Positions 28,052 through 36,204 of a stretch of 36,262 nt of DNA are shown one piece after another. The notes below the pieces were generated by a model that made no database searches, was not told the origin of the DNA, and saw only the letters and a program-made list of their open reading frames with translations. The DNA is taken from IMG/VR virus record IMGVR_UViG_3300046001_001167, positions 1 to 36,262 of that record; one strand, written 5' to 3'. Each line of letters begins with the position of its first letter. Position 1 is the stretch's first letter. The position numbers were made by a program, and so were the translations under genes. This DNA comes from a virus.

Positions 28052-28898
28052 CCTTAATACCCAGATCACACCGCCTCGCGTGCCGCTTACTGACGAGCGC
28101 ACGGGGGCGGTTTCGCGTGAGTGGTATCGCTGGCTTTACAACATTTACAACATTACTGGTGGGGCGCTTGGCATCACGCCGGTTATCAATGGCGGCACAG
28201 GTTTAGGTACTATCCCTACAAACGGCCAATTGCTGATTGGCAATGGCACAGGGTACACCCTTAACACGCTTGGTTTTGGTGCTGGCATCTCAGTCACCAA
28301 TGGGGTTGGCACTGTTACGGTAGCCAACACGGGCGTTTTGTCGTTTTCAGGTGGCACTACTGGCCTGACCCCTGCAACGGCCACCACGGGCGCTGTGGTA
28401 CTGGCTGGTAGGCTAGCTATTGCCAATGGCGGCACAAACGCTACGGCTACGCCAACGGCTGGCGCTGTGGCCTACGGCACGGGCACGGCTTATGCCTTTA
28501 CCTTGGCTGGTACGGCGGGTCAGATACTGACCAGCGCTGGTACGGGGTCGCCCACATGGACAACGCCAGTGGTCAACACGGTGTCTGCGCCGGTTACCAA
28601 GACGGCTAACTTTACCGTGGCTGTTGGCGAAGCCTGGCTGATCAACAACAAGTCAGGCTCGACCTGTACGGTCACCCTGCCCACCGCATCTGCATGGGTT
28701 GGGCGGCAGTTGATTTTTAAAAACATGCAAGCGCAGCTTTTGGTGTCGGCGTCCAGCAATGTCGTGCCGCTTGACAGCACTTCGGCTGGAACGGCAATCC
28801 TTTTGGATGTTGTGGGAAATTGGGCGACAATGGTGTCAGACGGCACAAACTGGGTCATCATGCAAGCTGCGTCCAACAACAACCTGCTTTTGGAATAA
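28044..28898 (+). CDS. Fibre or tail-needle candidate (284 aa)
   Basis: The N terminus (NTQITPPRVPLTDERTGAVSREW, then YRWLYNIYN) is a particle-binding motif found in many podovirus fibres. The middle contains repeated GTG and NGGTG units, and the C-terminal part is beta-rich. It overlaps the gp10-like gene by eight bases. In P22 the needle gene 26 follows gene 10, so this gene is at the needle position, though the sequence looks more like a fibre. Both readings are possible. Confidence 0.75.
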   Translation: MPNLNTQITPPRVPLTDERTGAVSREWYRWLYNIYNITGGALGITPVINGGTGLGTIPTNGQLLIGNGTGYTLNTLGFGAGISVTNGVGTVTVANTGVLSFSGGTTGLTPATATTGAVVLAGRLAIANGGTNATATPTAGAVAYGTGTAYAFTLAGTAGQILTSAGTGSPTWTTPVVNTVSAPVTKTANFTVAVGEAWLINNKSGSTCTVTLPTASAWVGRQLIFKNMQAQLLVSASSNVVPLDSTSAGTAILLDVVGNWATMVSDGTNWVIMQAASNNNLLLE

Positions 28899-28902
28899 TC
28901 TG

Positions 28903-29367
28903 ATGCAAGTCACATACGGCGAAGGTTTTGAGGTTGAAAAGCCCATGTCAATGATTGACAGGGTAAAATCCTTGCAAATCGAGGTGTCAAAGCTGCCCCA
29001 GTATGAACCTGAGACAAAGCACTATTTCCACGGAGGAATGTATTGCCGTGAGGTGTTTCGCCATGCTGGAGTGCTAGTAGTTGGTGCAGTCCATAAAAAA
29101 GAGCATTTTTATCTAATCGTGTCGGGAACGGTGGCGATTACCACAGATGACGGCGTTCAAGAGGTTACCGGGCCGCACTTGTTTTCAAGTAAACCGGGCA
29201 CAAAACGTGCGGTCTATGCCGTGACTGATGCGCGTTGTATGACTTTTCATGCAGTTGAAGAAAAATCAATTGAAGAAATTGAAGCAGAATTAGTTGAAGT
29301 TGAAGATAATTCGATGTACTCATCTGGCAATTTAGTTAAGCAAGAAGTTTTGGAGGCGTCATCATGA
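28903..29367 (+). CDS. Cupin-fold protein (155 aa)
   Basis: The ATG at 28903 is chosen; the longer frame from 28759 overlaps the fibre gene. Residues about 60-118 carry a cupin-like core: H64, H68 and FYLIVSG, then GPHLFSSKPG with H92, then H116. The N terminus adds H40, H43 and E50 close by. Single-domain cupins bind metal or small ligands. The acidic C terminus (residues 122-150) is probably flexible. It sits between the tail adaptor and the ejection genes, an unusual place for a small enzyme-like fold. Role unknown. Confidence 0.75.
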   Translation: MQVTYGEGFEVEKPMSMIDRVKSLQIEVSKLPQYEPETKHYFHGGMYCREVFRHAGVLVVGAVHKKEHFYLIVSGTVAITTDDGVQEVTGPHLFSSKPGTKRAVYAVTDARCMTFHAVEEKSIEEIEAELVEVEDNSMYSSGNLVKQEVLEASS

Positions 29368-30074
29368 CATTCTGGGTAGCCGGAGCTACAGTAGCTAGCT
29401 CTTTAATTGGTGCTAGCTCGGCTAGAAGCGCGGCAAGCACACAAGCCGCTGCGGCTGACCGTGCGGCTAAACTGCAAAGAGAACAGTTTGAGCGGCAAGT
29501 TGAACTGCAAGCCCCGTTCCGTGAGGCGGGTGTTCGTGCGTTACCAGAACTAGAAACAGCGTCTAGGTACACGCCGTTTGGCATGCAGCAGTTTACTGCT
29601 GACCCTGGCTACGGTTTTCGGTTGGCGGAAGGCCAAAAAGCGCTTGATCGTCAAGCCGCTGCCCGTGGCGGGTTGATCTCTGGCGGCGCTCTCAGGGCCG
29701 CGCAACGCTACGGCCAAGAGATGGGTAGCCAAGAGTACACCAACGCTTTTAATCGCTACCAGACTGAGCGTCAGGCTCGTCTTAATCCGTTGCAATCTTT
29801 GGCCGGTATGGCTCAAACTTCTGTAGGCCAGTTAGGCCAAGCCGGTCAAGCAATGGCGACTGGTGTAGGCGAGGCTGGCGGTCAAGCAGCGCAGGCCCGT
29901 GCCTCGGGTTACATGGGCGGCGCTAACGCGCTGTCGCAGGGCTTGAATCAATATTTGAACTACAGCCAAGGCCAAGAGCGCAACGCCTTGCTGTCGCGTG
30001 CTATTGGTAGCGGTGGTGGGTACACAAGCACAGAGCCTTACCCCGGCTACAACGCTTCCGTTGGACTTGGTTAA
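29364..30074 (+). CDS. Ejection (DNA injection) protein, gp7-like position (236 aa)
   Basis: A 236-residue protein (ASSARSAASTQAAAADRAAKL near the N terminus, RQAAARGGLISGGALRAAQRY in the middle). Long stretches are rich in A, G and Q with few hydrophobic faces, as in internal virion proteins that leave the head with the DNA. It overlaps the cupin stop as ATGA. The three genes 29364, 30084 and 31437 together match the P22 gp7-gp20-gp16 set by order and size trend. Confidence 0.75.
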   Translation: MTFWVAGATVASSLIGASSARSAASTQAAAADRAAKLQREQFERQVELQAPFREAGVRALPELETASRYTPFGMQQFTADPGYGFRLAEGQKALDRQAAARGGLISGGALRAAQRYGQEMGSQEYTNAFNRYQTERQARLNPLQSLAGMAQTSVGQLGQAGQAMATGVGEAGGQAAQARASGYMGGANALSQGLNQYLNYSQGQERNALLSRAIGSGGGYTSTEPYPGYNASVGLG

Positions 30075-30083
30075 GGATTGATC

Positions 30084-31427
30084 ATGGCACTTGTAAACCC
30101 CAACATTGCAATGAGTTATCGCGGCATTGAACTTCCGCAACAGAACGCGCTGGCTGACTATGCCGCCATACAGCAGATTCAAGGTGGACGGCAAGCGCAA
30201 GAACTGAACGCGCTGAAGATGCAAGAGGCGCAACGAACGGCAAAATCGCAGAACGTGTTGGCTGACGCATACGCGCAATCAATTGACGAAACAGGCAAAA
30301 TTGACTACAACAAACTGACCGGCCTTGTTGCTGCTGGCGGCGGCGGCGCTCAATTGCCGGGTATTCAAAAGTCACGCTTTGAACAAGAAAGTGCAAGCAC
30401 TAAGCTGTTGGCTGATAAATTAGCGTTGCTTCCAGAAGCATATAAAAGAGCTGACACGCCAGAAGCATACTTAACCTTGCATCAGTCTGTACACGCCGAT
30501 CCCATTCTTGGGCCTTGGCTTAAAAGCACAGGCGCGACGCCTGAAAAAGGGCTGGCGACTTTGCAAAATGCTGTTAAAACAGGTAAGTTTGATGAATTGC
30601 GTATGGGGTCAATGCAAAGTGTTGCCCAGTTGCTTGAAGGCATGAAGCCTATAACGGTTTCGCCAGGCGCCAGTGTGTTCCAAGGTGGGAAGTCTGTATT
30701 TACCGCGCCTGTTGCGCCTGTAGTACCAAAACAAACCGATCTTCAATTAAATTACCAAGCCGCCAAAGAACAGGGGTTTGTAGGCTCAATATTTGATTAC
30801 GAGAAAAAACTTAAAGAAGCTGGCCGCCCGCCCGCGCAGGCTCGCGCGCCCGCGATCACAACGGTTGAAGACCCGAACAACCCAGGTAAATTTTTGCAAG
30901 TTGATGCTAACCAATACAGAGGCGGCGGCGCAAATGCACCGGGCGTAATCGGTGGGGCTAGACCATCTGCCGCCGCTGAAAAAGTAGCGGCACAAAAAGT
31001 TCAGCTAGGCAAAGACCTTGGCTTTGCGATTACACAGTTAGATGAAGTCACAAAAGACGGGGGTTTAATTGACCAATCCACCGGCAGCGGGGCGGGGCGG
31101 TTAGTTGACATTGGCGCAGGTTTTGTTGGCAAGGCTACACCAGGCGCAATTGCCATTGGTAAGCTGGCGCCGATTGCCGATCTAGTGTTAAAAATGGTTC
31201 CTCGGTTTGAAGGCCCGCAGTCTGACAAAGACACAAAGTCATACAAGGAAGCTGCCGGTCAATTGGCCGACCCTACGCTGCCAACAGAAATTAGAAAAGC
31301 AGCGGGCAAGACTGTTCTTCGTTTAATGCGCGAACGCAAAAATCAGTTTGTGACCACTGATATGGCTACTGAAGGCACGCCCGCAGCGGCAAGCGTTGCG
31401 CCGCCCCCTGGGTTTAATCCAGATTAA
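30084..31427 (+). CDS. Ejection protein, gp20-like position (447 aa)
   Basis: A 447-residue helical protein (YRGIELPQQNALADYAAIQQ near the N terminus, AGGGGAQLPGIQKSRF later). It has many A, Q and K residues, no signal peptide, and a proline-rich C terminus. Composition and order suit an internal virion protein that forms part of the DNA-delivery channel. I chose ATG at 30084, because AAGG lies seven bases upstream, over a TTG two codons earlier. The assignment to the gp20 role rests on position. Confidence 0.75.
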   Translation: MALVNPNIAMSYRGIELPQQNALADYAAIQQIQGGRQAQELNALKMQEAQRTAKSQNVLADAYAQSIDETGKIDYNKLTGLVAAGGGGAQLPGIQKSRFEQESASTKLLADKLALLPEAYKRADTPEAYLTLHQSVHADPILGPWLKSTGATPEKGLATLQNAVKTGKFDELRMGSMQSVAQLLEGMKPITVSPGASVFQGGKSVFTAPVAPVVPKQTDLQLNYQAAKEQGFVGSIFDYEKKLKEAGRPPAQARAPAITTVEDPNNPGKFLQVDANQYRGGGANAPGVIGGARPSAAAEKVAAQKVQLGKDLGFAITQLDEVTKDGGLIDQSTGSGAGRLVDIGAGFVGKATPGAIAIGKLAPIADLVLKMVPRFEGPQSDKDTKSYKEAAGQLADPTLPTEIRKAAGKTVLRLMRERKNQFVTTDMATEGTPAAASVAPPPGFNPD

Positions 31428-31436
31428 GGACGCAAA

Positions 31437-33926
31437 ATGCCTTTGCAAACAGCGACAAATCCTACAACTGGCGAACGTGTCGTTTTGGTAGGCGACCAAT
31501 GGCAGCCCATTACGCAATCGGCCACCAATAAACAAGGTGCAAAAGCGTATCTTGTGGGCGGCAATTGGCTTACCGATGACACGCCCGCCGCGCCATCTAC
31601 TCCAAGTGAAATTCCTGCGGCTAGACAGCGCGGCTTTCTGAGCACTATTGGCGCGCCTATTGAGGCTGTGTCGCAAGGCATCATAAGTGCCGGCGGCAAC
31701 ATCATGTTTGGCGGCCAGCAACTTGTCGGCAAAGGCTTGAAACAACTTGGCGCGCAAGAAGCCGGCACAGCTTTGATTGAAGACGCTGCTCGGCGCCGTG
31801 CGGAATCGCAGGCTACTGTCGCGCCGTTTAAGCAAGAATTTCCTATTGCCACCGGCACAGGTGAACTAGCCGGCGAAATCATAGCTACCTTGCCAGTGGG
31901 CGGGGCGATTGCCGCACCTGTTAAAGCAGGCGCAAAAATGGCCCCTTCGCTGGCTAAGTTTTTGACGCCGTTAGCTACTTCAATTAAAACGTCTGGTTTT
32001 CAAACCGGCATGGCGCCTGGCGCGGCCAGCGTAGGCACGCGGGCGCTAGGTGGCGCTGTCACCGGCGGCGCAGCCGCCGCGCTTGTCAACCCAGAAGACG
32101 CGGCCACAGGCGCTGCAATTGGCGCGCTGGTGCCTACAGTTGGCCAAGCTGCTGTCAAAGGTGGGGCCAAGTATGTTCGCAAATTGTCTGACCTTAAATC
32201 GGCTACTTACCTAGACGCCGTTGAAGGTAAGGGCGACGACATTGTTAACGCGCTGACTAGCAAAGGCGCGGTCATTACACCTGGCTCTGCGCCGACAGCC
32301 GCTGAAGTTGCAGCAACAGCGGGCAGCACCAAGTTTTCGGCTTTTGGAAAGTCATTGGCAGAACGCCCTGAAATGGCCACCGAATACGCCGCCGTTGCTT
32401 CGCAATCAAATCAAGCTAGGCTGGCGCAAGAAGCCCGCGTACAGCAAAAATTTATCGAAGACGCAGCAAAAGTAAAAGCGCAGATTAATCGCGGATTAGT
32501 TGATGTAAGCCCGACACAAGTTGGCGATACGTTGACGGCAGCCGCCAAAGCTGAAAGACAGTCAGTTAAAAAAGGTGTAATTGAACCAGCATACAAGGCC
32601 GCGTTTAACGCAGCCGGCGATGCAAAAATTGATGTGTCAAATGTGGTGCAAGAAGCCGAAACTATTCTTGGCCGTAAACTGTCCGATTTTGCTATTGAAA
32701 CCGCGCCAGACACTGTTCGCAAACTTCGGGGCTTTGCGCCTGCCGCGCCTGACACAGGCCTTGCAACCGTAGGTAAGGCAGGCTTTAAAGTAGCAAAGCC
32801 CGCTGCCGCGCCCGCTGCGGCACCTGAAGCAACTTTGGCGCAGCTTGATGACGTTCGTAAAGCCATCAACGCAGACATCGCTGCTGCTTCGGCTAGCAAT
32901 GCGCCTATGGCCGCCACAACGCTAAAAAACTTGCGGTCTTTGCACACTGCGATAGACGACGCAATTGGCAAAAGCACTACGCTGTCTGATGACGCTAAGT
33001 CTGCTTATGCCAACGCCGTTAACACGTACCGCACGCAATACGCGCCGCGATTTAAAGAAGGTGTTAACGCCGATCTGTTTAAGCGCACCAGCGGCGCTGA
33101 AGGCAAAATTCGGCCCGAAGATGTGGTAGGCAAATATTTCACGCCTAACGGCGAGTCAGAGGCGCGGCAGTTTACCCAACTGTTTGGCAACAACCCTGAC
33201 GCGCTTGTGGTAGCGCGGGCGGGTATTGAAGACTTGTTCCGCAAAAAAGTGGTGGACGCTGCGACCGGCGATGTTAGCCAAACTAAGCTGGCTAACTTTA
33301 TGCGTGATCATGGCCGCGCCATTGACATTTTTGACCAGTCCGGCATGAACTTGCGGGCGCGGTTTGACGCCATCAGCAGCGACGCGCAGCGACTGGCACA
33401 AATTGAAGCTACGGCAAAAGCTAGTGGCAACAAACTTAGCCCACCGCTGCCACCAGGCGCAAACGCTTTGGCGATAGAAAAACGAATTGGTGACTTGACA
33501 TCCAAACTAACGCCTGATCAATTGACAGCGGTTAATGCTGTGCGCGATGACTTGGCCCGTGAGGCCGAATTTCAATCGCTAGCGGCTGCTGGCCGTGCAG
33601 GCGGCAAAGACATTAAAGGCATTGCAACCGCAATGGGTAAAGAAGCTGGCGTGGCGCCGCTGCCGTCTATTTTGTCCCTGCCAATTACTGTTTACAACGC
33701 GGTTGTCAAAAAGCTGCTGGGTATTGTTGATGACAAGCTGGCGCTGGAATTGGCCCGCGAAATGACAAACCCTGCTGTTGCAGCGCAATCTATTAAAAAT
33801 GCAATGGCAAAACAAGCAGAGCAAAAAACGGTAAACTTGTTGGGGCAAAGAATAGGCGCTCGTATCACACCTGGCTTGGCGCAAATACCGGCGCAACAAA
33901 ATCAAAACGCGCTAGCGGGGCAATAA
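31437..33926 (+). CDS. Large ejection protein, gp16-like position (829 aa)
   Basis: An 829-residue protein, the largest of the late region. A proline-rich N-terminal part is followed by a glycine/alanine-rich, moderately hydrophobic stretch (residues about 130-260) that could insert in the inner membrane. A long helical, K/A/E-rich part makes up the rest. In P22, gp16 is the last of the three ejection proteins and acts in the membrane. Length, order and composition all fit. No lysozyme motif is visible. Confidence 0.8.
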   Translation: MPLQTATNPTTGERVVLVGDQWQPITQSATNKQGAKAYLVGGNWLTDDTPAAPSTPSEIPAARQRGFLSTIGAPIEAVSQGIISAGGNIMFGGQQLVGKGLKQLGAQEAGTALIEDAARRRAESQATVAPFKQEFPIATGTGELAGEIIATLPVGGAIAAPVKAGAKMAPSLAKFLTPLATSIKTSGFQTGMAPGAASVGTRALGGAVTGGAAAALVNPEDAATGAAIGALVPTVGQAAVKGGAKYVRKLSDLKSATYLDAVEGKGDDIVNALTSKGAVITPGSAPTAAEVAATAGSTKFSAFGKSLAERPEMATEYAAVASQSNQARLAQEARVQQKFIEDAAKVKAQINRGLVDVSPTQVGDTLTAAAKAERQSVKKGVIEPAYKAAFNAAGDAKIDVSNVVQEAETILGRKLSDFAIETAPDTVRKLRGFAPAAPDTGLATVGKAGFKVAKPAAAPAAAPEATLAQLDDVRKAINADIAAASASNAPMAATTLKNLRSLHTAIDDAIGKSTTLSDDAKSAYANAVNTYRTQYAPRFKEGVNADLFKRTSGAEGKIRPEDVVGKYFTPNGESEARQFTQLFGNNPDALVVARAGIEDLFRKKVVDAATGDVSQTKLANFMRDHGRAIDIFDQSGMNLRARFDAISSDAQRLAQIEATAKASGNKLSPPLPPGANALAIEKRIGDLTSKLTPDQLTAVNAVRDDLAREAEFQSLAAAGRAGGKDIKGIATAMGKEAGVAPLPSILSLPITVYNAVVKKLLGIVDDKLALELAREMTNPAVAAQSIKNAMAKQAEQKTVNLLGQRIGARITPGLAQIPAQQNQNALAGQ

Positions 33927-34148
33927 ATGGACTACCAAGTCTTGTTCAACGGCGCGGTTGTTCTGGCATCTTTCTTTGGTGGGTGGACGCTCAACAGCAT
34001 CACTAGGTCGCTAGAACGCTTGGACGCGGACGTGCGGGCGATGCCCACCATTTACGTGGCCCGCAACGACTACCGCGAAGACAACCGCGAGATCAAAGAG
34101 ATGCTCAGTAAAATCTTTGACAAACTAGAAGCCAAGGCCGACAAGTGA
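33927..34148 (+). CDS. Small membrane-anchored coiled-coil protein (73 aa)
   Basis: A 73-residue protein with an N-terminal hydrophobic helix (residues 7-24, FNGAVVLASFFGGWTL) and a charged coiled-coil C terminus (DYREDNREIKEMLSKIFDKLEA). The start directly follows the gp16-like stop. Short proteins of this shape frequently lie near lysis genes. The topology fits a regulatory or accessory membrane protein. No identity to a spanin or antiholin is visible. Confidence 0.75.
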   Translation: MDYQVLFNGAVVLASFFGGWTLNSITRSLERLDADVRAMPTIYVARNDYREDNREIKEMLSKIFDKLEAKADK

Positions 34149-34151
34149 TAT

Positions 34152-34307
34152 ATGGACGCCTTACCTCCACCACCACCGGCAACGGTACAAGCACCCGCGC
34201 CCGTATTTGAGTGCGTGAGGTGGAGTTGGTCATCTGATCGCAAAGAGGTCTGGTGTTTAAAGTGGCGAGAAAAAGGCAAACCAGCGAAGGTAGCCGAAAG
34301 TGATTGA
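34152..34307 (+). CDS. Small proline-rich / tryptophan-rich protein (51 aa)
   Basis: A 51-residue protein (MDALPPPPPATVQAPAPVFE, then CVRWSWSSDR and VWCLKWREKG). The proline-rich linker precedes a small tryptophan- and cysteine-rich segment (C21, C35). It overlaps the following gene by eight bases. Similar short proteins occur before lysis genes in other phages of Proteobacteria. No signal peptide is seen, so it is not a typical outer-membrane spanin lipoprotein. Confidence 0.65.
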   Translation: MDALPPPPPATVQAPAPVFECVRWSWSSDRKEVWCLKWREKGKPAKVAESD

Positions 34308-34779
34308 CCCGCTTACCGCGCTAGCAGGCATACAAGCAGCGGTCGCGCTGATCAAGAAGGTCAGCAAAACCGTTGACGATGTGTCGTCTCTTGGGCCGGT
34401 GCTGGGCAAGTACTTTGACGCCAAGTCCACCGCCACCAAGGCTGTAGTCCAAGCCAAGAAATCCAAGTCAAGCATGGGCACGGCCATTCAGATCGAGATG
34501 GCCTTGGATCAGGCCAAGCGGTTTGAGGACGAGTTGCAACTGCTGTTCATGCAGTCCGGCAAGATAGACGTCTGGAACAAAATTAAGGCCAGAGCAGCAG
34601 CGCTGGACGCGGAGTCTGCCCACGATGCGCGGCGCGAAAAAGAAATCAATGCAAGGCGCAAAAAAGAAATTGATGAAGTCATTGAGTTGGCCTTGCTCGG
34701 TGTGGTGTTTACCGCCATGCTAGGAATCATTGCATACTTCACTTTTGGCATACTTGAGCAATGCGGAGGTAAGTGCTGA
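34300..34779 (+). CDS. Helical protein with C-terminal membrane helix (159 aa)
   Basis: The start is GTG at 34300 with GAAGG nine bases upstream. The N-terminal half is helical (LAGIQAAVALIKKV) and the middle is a charged coiled coil (ARREKEINARRKKEIDEV). Residues 131-150 (LALLGVVFTAMLGIIAYF) form a membrane helix. A tail-anchored protein in the lysis region could support holin function or serve as an inner-membrane spanin-like part, but there is no partner outer-membrane lipoprotein. Confidence 0.75.
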   Translation: MIDPLTALAGIQAAVALIKKVSKTVDDVSSLGPVLGKYFDAKSTATKAVVQAKKSKSSMGTAIQIEMALDQAKRFEDELQLLFMQSGKIDVWNKIKARAAALDAESAHDARREKEINARRKKEIDEVIELALLGVVFTAMLGIIAYFTFGILEQCGGKC

Positions 34780-35390
34780 TGGCAACTGACGAACGCCTCA
34801 ACCTAGTTGACAAAGTGCTGGCGTATGTCAGCAGCCCGTTCCGGCTGTTTGCAATGGTGCTGATGGCTGTCCTGACCTTTGCTGGCTACTTTGTATATAC
34901 AAATCAAGAGCTGCTAATCGGGGCGTACAAAGAATCCAAAAAGATACCAAGCATTGCAGAGGACAGGGTAGAGGACGCTGCTGCCCATCTGTTCAAGCAG
35001 TCTGGCGCCATCATTGTGGCGGTGTTCAAGGTGAACTCAATGTTTGGAACGCGCATCTTGCACAGGGCGTACACCCGAGAGGGGCGGGACAAGACCAACG
35101 ATGGGCTGGACGTTGGCCTGTTCACCCAGAACGCATCGAACAACGCTGACGTAGTGCGCTTGATGGCAAACGAGATTCCCTGCGGCGAATACACCAGCGC
35201 ACAGAGTGAAATGGGCATCTGGTACATTGAAAAGGGTGTGGGCTATACGTGCCGAATTTCAGTGCCGCCAGAGCCTGGACGCTTTGTAGGCCAGATCACA
35301 GTAGGCTGGGCATCACCGCCAGATAATTTAGAGAAGACCCGCGCAATGCTTCAAATCGCAGCAACCATGTTATCAAGGAGTAAACAATGA
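34779..35390 (+). CDS. Membrane protein with extracytoplasmic domain (203 aa)
   Basis: A single membrane helix (residues about 23-41, FAMVLMAVLTFAGYFVY) is followed by a soluble domain of about 160 residues, likely on the periplasmic side because the N terminus is basic and cytoplasmic. The domain has three cysteines and a beta-rich C-terminal half. GGAGG lies nine bases before the ATG, which overlaps the previous stop. It precedes the holin gene. Lysis timing or superinfection sensing is possible but not shown. Confidence 0.75.
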   Translation: MATDERLNLVDKVLAYVSSPFRLFAMVLMAVLTFAGYFVYTNQELLIGAYKESKKIPSIAEDRVEDAAAHLFKQSGAIIVAVFKVNSMFGTRILHRAYTREGRDKTNDGLDVGLFTQNASNNADVVRLMANEIPCGEYTSAQSEMGIWYIEKGVGYTCRISVPPEPGRFVGQITVGWASPPDNLEKTRAMLQIAATMLSRSKQ

Positions 35391-35797
35391 TTGGACTCGA
35401 CGCGCTCTTAAACGTGGGCGGTAAGCTCATTGACAAACTGATCCCTGACCCAGAAGCCAAAGCCAAGGCGCAATTTGAATTGACCAAAATGGCGCAAGAC
35501 GGCGAGTTAGCCAAGATGGCAAACGACACGGACTTGTACAAGACCGAGCAGAACAACCTGACTGACCGCTTGAAATCGGACATGAGCAGCGACTCTTGGC
35601 TGTCCAAGAACATCAGGCCCATGACGCTGGTCGCCATCTTCATCGGCTATTTCGTGTTTGCCATGATGAGCGCCTTCAAACTGGACGCCAACGAGGTCTA
35701 CGTCACCCTGCTGGGCCAGTGGGGCATGCTTGTGATGAGTTTCTACTTCGGTGGCCGCACGCTTGAAAAAATTATGGATATGAAAGCTAAGAAATGA
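35387..35797 (+). CDS. Holin, GTA_holin_3TM-like (136 aa)
   Basis: A polar N-terminal half with IPDPEAKAKAQFELTKM, then WLSKNIRPMTLVAIFIGYF and two membrane helices (about 79-97 and 103-122). The pattern ending in GGRTLEKIM is typical of the GTA_holin_3TM family. Holins form the pores that release endolysin. The gene overlaps its neighbours on both sides (ATGA), and the endolysin gene follows directly. This is the most secure lysis gene besides the endolysin. Confidence 0.9.
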   Translation: MIGLDALLNVGGKLIDKLIPDPEAKAKAQFELTKMAQDGELAKMANDTDLYKTEQNNLTDRLKSDMSSDSWLSKNIRPMTLVAIFIGYFVFAMMSAFKLDANEVYVTLLGQWGMLVMSFYFGGRTLEKIMDMKAKK

Positions 35798-36204
35798 CAC
35801 CACACTTTACTCTCGCGGAACTGACCGCCACCAGCCACCGCCAGTTTGACAATACGCCAAACGACGCTGAACTAGCCAACTTGCAAAAGCTGGCTGAGTT
35901 TTTGGAGCAAGTCAAGACGCTGCTGGACGGCAAGCCAATTATGATTAACAGTGCCTTCAGGTCTAAGCAAGTCAACGACAGCGTAGGCAGCAAGGACACC
36001 AGCCAGCACCGTCTGGGCTACGCGGCTGACTTCAAGGTGCCGGGCATGACGCCAGACCAAGTTGTGCGGGCCATCATTGACTCTGACTTGCAGTTTGACC
36101 AGATCATCCGTGAGTTTGACGCTTGGACGCACATCAGCATCAGCCCCTACCCTCGCCGTCAGGCGCTGATCATTGACCGCGCTGGGACTCGACCTTTCGC
36201 ATAA
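35794..36204 (+). CDS. Endolysin, M15 peptidase family (136 aa)
   Basis: A D,D-carboxypeptidase-like zinc enzyme that cuts peptidoglycan cross-links. SAFRS, HRLGYAADFKV and WTHIS hold the metal ligands H72, D79 and H113, and the catalytic core matches peptidase M15_3. It has no signal peptide, so it depends on the holin just upstream. Its ATG overlaps the holin stop as ATGA. The 3' end overlaps a convergent minus-strand gene by 35 bases when the circular map is closed. This is the last gene of the late operon. Confidence 0.93.
   Translation: MTPHFTLAELTATSHRQFDNTPNDAELANLQKLAEFLEQVKTLLDGKPIMINSAFRSKQVNDSVGSKDTSQHRLGYAADFKVPGMTPDQVVRAIIDSDLQFDQIIREFDAWTHISISPYPRRQALIIDRAGTRPFA

Noticed and set aside
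34890-34903. TTTGTATATACAAA perfect palindrome
   Set aside because: It resembles the operator-like TTGTATACAA at 12483, but it lies within the membrane helix coding part of a gene, and the centre spacing differs.
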